A DNA stretch of 6,879 bases from CAYSHJ01 sp964589725 (GTDB taxonomy: Bacteria; Planctomycetota; Planctomycetia; Planctomycetales; Planctomycetaceae), in assembly GCA_964589725.1 (NCBI GenBank), contig CAZPUJ010000312.1, positions 1 to 6,879 of the forward strand. Reading direction: 5' to 3'. Position numbers and translations under genes: made by a program. Below are positions 5,607 to 6,879 of this stretch, piece by piece (position 1 is the stretch's first letter; every line of letters begins with the position of its first letter). The notes under the pieces were generated by a model, which was not told where the DNA came from, did not search any database, and worked only from the letters and a program-made list of their open reading frames with translations.

Positions 5607-6879
5607 TCATGGGCTGAGGGCTTTCAAACGTTTCGCGGCCTTGGCGGCTGCATCAGTGTTCGGGGATTCGCGCTGGATGCGTTCGTACCATTGTCGTGCG
5701 GCATCGCCGCGTTGATGGTTTTCCAACTGTTCCGCGAGGCGCAGAGTTTTTTCGGCTTGCGCCTCGGCCTTGTCCTTGTAGAGTTGGGACCATTTTTTCC
5801 CCGCCTCTTGAAACTCGGATCGCTCCGAGCAGACGGGACAAAAATCCTTGCCGGAAACTTTGGCGAGGCCATCTCGCGCGGCGCGGCGGACGTCTTGGTC
5901 CGAGTCGCTCAGCATTGGAATGAGGACTTCCGGACGCGCGAATCGTCCGCGATCGGCCACGGTTCGCAGCGCAACCCGACGCGTCTTGACGTCCGGACTG
6001 TCGAATTCGTGAGCCAGCGCCTCGTCGGATTTCGACTCGAACGACGCGAGGTGTCGTTCGCGACGCCACCAGTCGGTCCAACGATCGAATGCGGCGCGGC
6101 AGCCGGCGGCATCGGCATCCGGCTCCGGCCCGTAATCCTCGTCCCGGGCCAGCGCCATCAAAGCTTGCCGAGCCGCTTGTTGGACTCCCGGTTCGGAATC
6201 GCGCAACTTCGCGATGAGCGGCGTCGCGTCAGTCCAGCCCAGTTGCGGAGCCGCTTCGATCGCGGCCCAGCGCCACCAAAAACTCGGATTCTGAAAATTG
6301 TGTTGCAGTCGAGCGGGATCTTGTTTTTTTACCTCCGGGGCTAACTTGTGTTCGACCCACCAGCGTCGCCATTCCTGTCGCGCCTGCTTTCGCTCCGCCT
6401 CGTTAGCGTTCGAGCGAGGGCCAAAGTCCTCGCCGTCGCAGAATTCGGACAACGCCTGGTGCGCGGCTTGAGCATCCGCAGCGGGAGTCTTCGGGTCGAG
6501 CCATTGGTCCAAGAGGTCATCAAATAATCGGGTGACCAACGACCACTCCGCGAATTCCGGGATCGGAGCAGCCGGCACAAAACGATAAGTCCCCTTCGTG
6601 CGATTCGCGATCTCTTGCAGCGCTTGTTTGCCGCTCTCGTCTTCGAACGCGAGCGTGTTGACTCGCATATCATGCGGCTGCAATTCTCTATAGGTGGCAT
6701 CGCTGAGCGGGCTGAATTCGCCGTCGCTGAGCAGAAAGATGGCCTGCGGACTCAGCCGCGCGACTTGCTGAATGGACGGCTCCGGCTGCGTGCCGCCGGA
6801 TGCGTCCACGGTCTTCATCCATTTGTAGACTCGGACTTTGTTGAGCGGTGACGCGGGTACCGGCTGTGTTTCCCCGGAA
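5607..6879 (-). CDS. VWA-domain protein with HEAT/tryptophan-motif repeats, 5' end beyond window
   Basis: The frame is open to the right window edge, so the true start is not seen; the methionine at 6818 is inside the VWA domain. Numbered from that Met, the end of a von Willebrand factor A domain spans about 1-85. GGT (8-10) and LLSDGE (29-34) provide the second- and third-loop metal-site (MIDAS) residues T10 and D32, and VNTLAF followed by GTYRFVP closes the fold. The DxSxS loop is outside the window. Residues about 95-350 hold three tandem modules of roughly 97 residues. In each, HEAT-like helix pairs lead into a DFGP/DYGP/DFCP turn and then a Trp-rich helix (EWRRWW at 149-154, RWTDWW at 246-251, a degenerate KKWSQLY at 341-347). 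Residues 350-403 form a charged, TPR-like helical tail (QWYERIQRESPN at 376-387). VWA proteins usually bind partners through a divalent metal; HEAT repeats are protein scaffolds. A repeat-bearing gap separates it from the kinase gene, so a shared transcript is unproven. No enzymatic role is evident. Confidence 0.88.
   Translation of the reverse strand, partial: SGETQPVPASPLNKVRVYKWMKTVDASGGTQPEPSIQQVARLSPQAIFLLSDGEFSPLSDATYRELQPHDMRVNTLAFEDESGKQALQEIANRTKGTYRFVPAAPIPEFAEWSLVTRLFDDLLDQWLDPKTPAADAQAAHQALSEFCDGEDFGPRSNANEAERKQARQEWRRWWVEHKLAPEVKKQDPARLQHNFQNPSFWWRWAAIEAAPQLGWTDATPLIAKLRDSEPGVQQAARQALMALARDEDYGPEPDADAAGCRAAFDRWTDWWRRERHLASFESKSDEALAHEFDSPDVKTRRVALRTVADRGRFARPEVLIPMLSDSDQDVRRAARDGLAKVSGKDFCPVCSERSEFQEAGKKWSQLYKDKAEAQAEKTLRLAEQLENHQRGDAARQWYERIQRESPNTDAAAKAAKRLKALSP

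Noticed and set aside
6324..6330. A7 run in the VWA gene as a frameshift site
   Set aside because: It simply encodes a Val-Lys-Lys-Gln stretch in a continuous frame, and no stem-loop or meaningful alternative product is evident.
5553..6344. Plus-strand open frame of 263 codons, with others at 33-641, 2584-3336 and 4743-5363
   Set aside because: All are antisense to well-supported genes and show no domain character.

Overview
All four recognisable genes lie on the minus strand and read from right to left. The window is GC-rich and contains no RNA genes, CRISPR array or insertion sequence that I can see. The protein families and domain architectures point to a planctomycete: a PknB-type kinase with a degenerate J-like N-terminus and a C-terminal membrane anchor, a zinc-pair GTPase of the double-GTPase 2 type, a GAP1-N2-type protein, and a VWA protein with HEAT-type repeats. 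The order of organism is inferred from protein style only, without a database search.

Layout in the direction of transcription: (1) 6879-5607, the 3' part of a VWA-domain protein carrying about 97-residue tandem HEAT/tryptophan-motif repeats, with its N-terminus outside the window. (2) 5606-5373, a gene-free stretch dominated by a 107-bp double-hairpin palindrome. (3) 5372-3375, a complete membrane-anchored Ser/Thr protein kinase of 665 residues. (4) 3374-3280, a short spacer containing most of a 51-bp interrupted palindrome whose distal arm also supplies the last codons and stop of the kinase gene. (5) 3279-1777, a complete 500-residue P-loop GTPase with an N-terminal cysteine-pair region. 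(6) 1780 to the left edge, a GTPase-associated-protein-1-like protein (GAP1-N2 type), overlapping the GTPase gene by 4 bp (GTGA). It has a central membrane segment and an extracytoplasmic domain cut by the window edge. It contains no stop within the window, and this stretch would be missed by any method that needs a closed ORF.

The three genes kinase, GTPase and GAP1-like protein look like one operon. Kinase and GAP1-like protein are each predicted single-pass, N-in membrane proteins, with the soluble GTPase encoded between them. This is best read as a membrane-associated phospho/GTP switch. It resembles the DO-GTPase/GAP1 modules that comparative genomics has proposed to be NTP-dependent conflict (defence) systems in developmentally complex bacteria. 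The kinase partner, the membrane tethering and the neighbouring VWA/HEAT protein are the parts that look least described. Function is inferred throughout; nothing here demonstrates defence activity.
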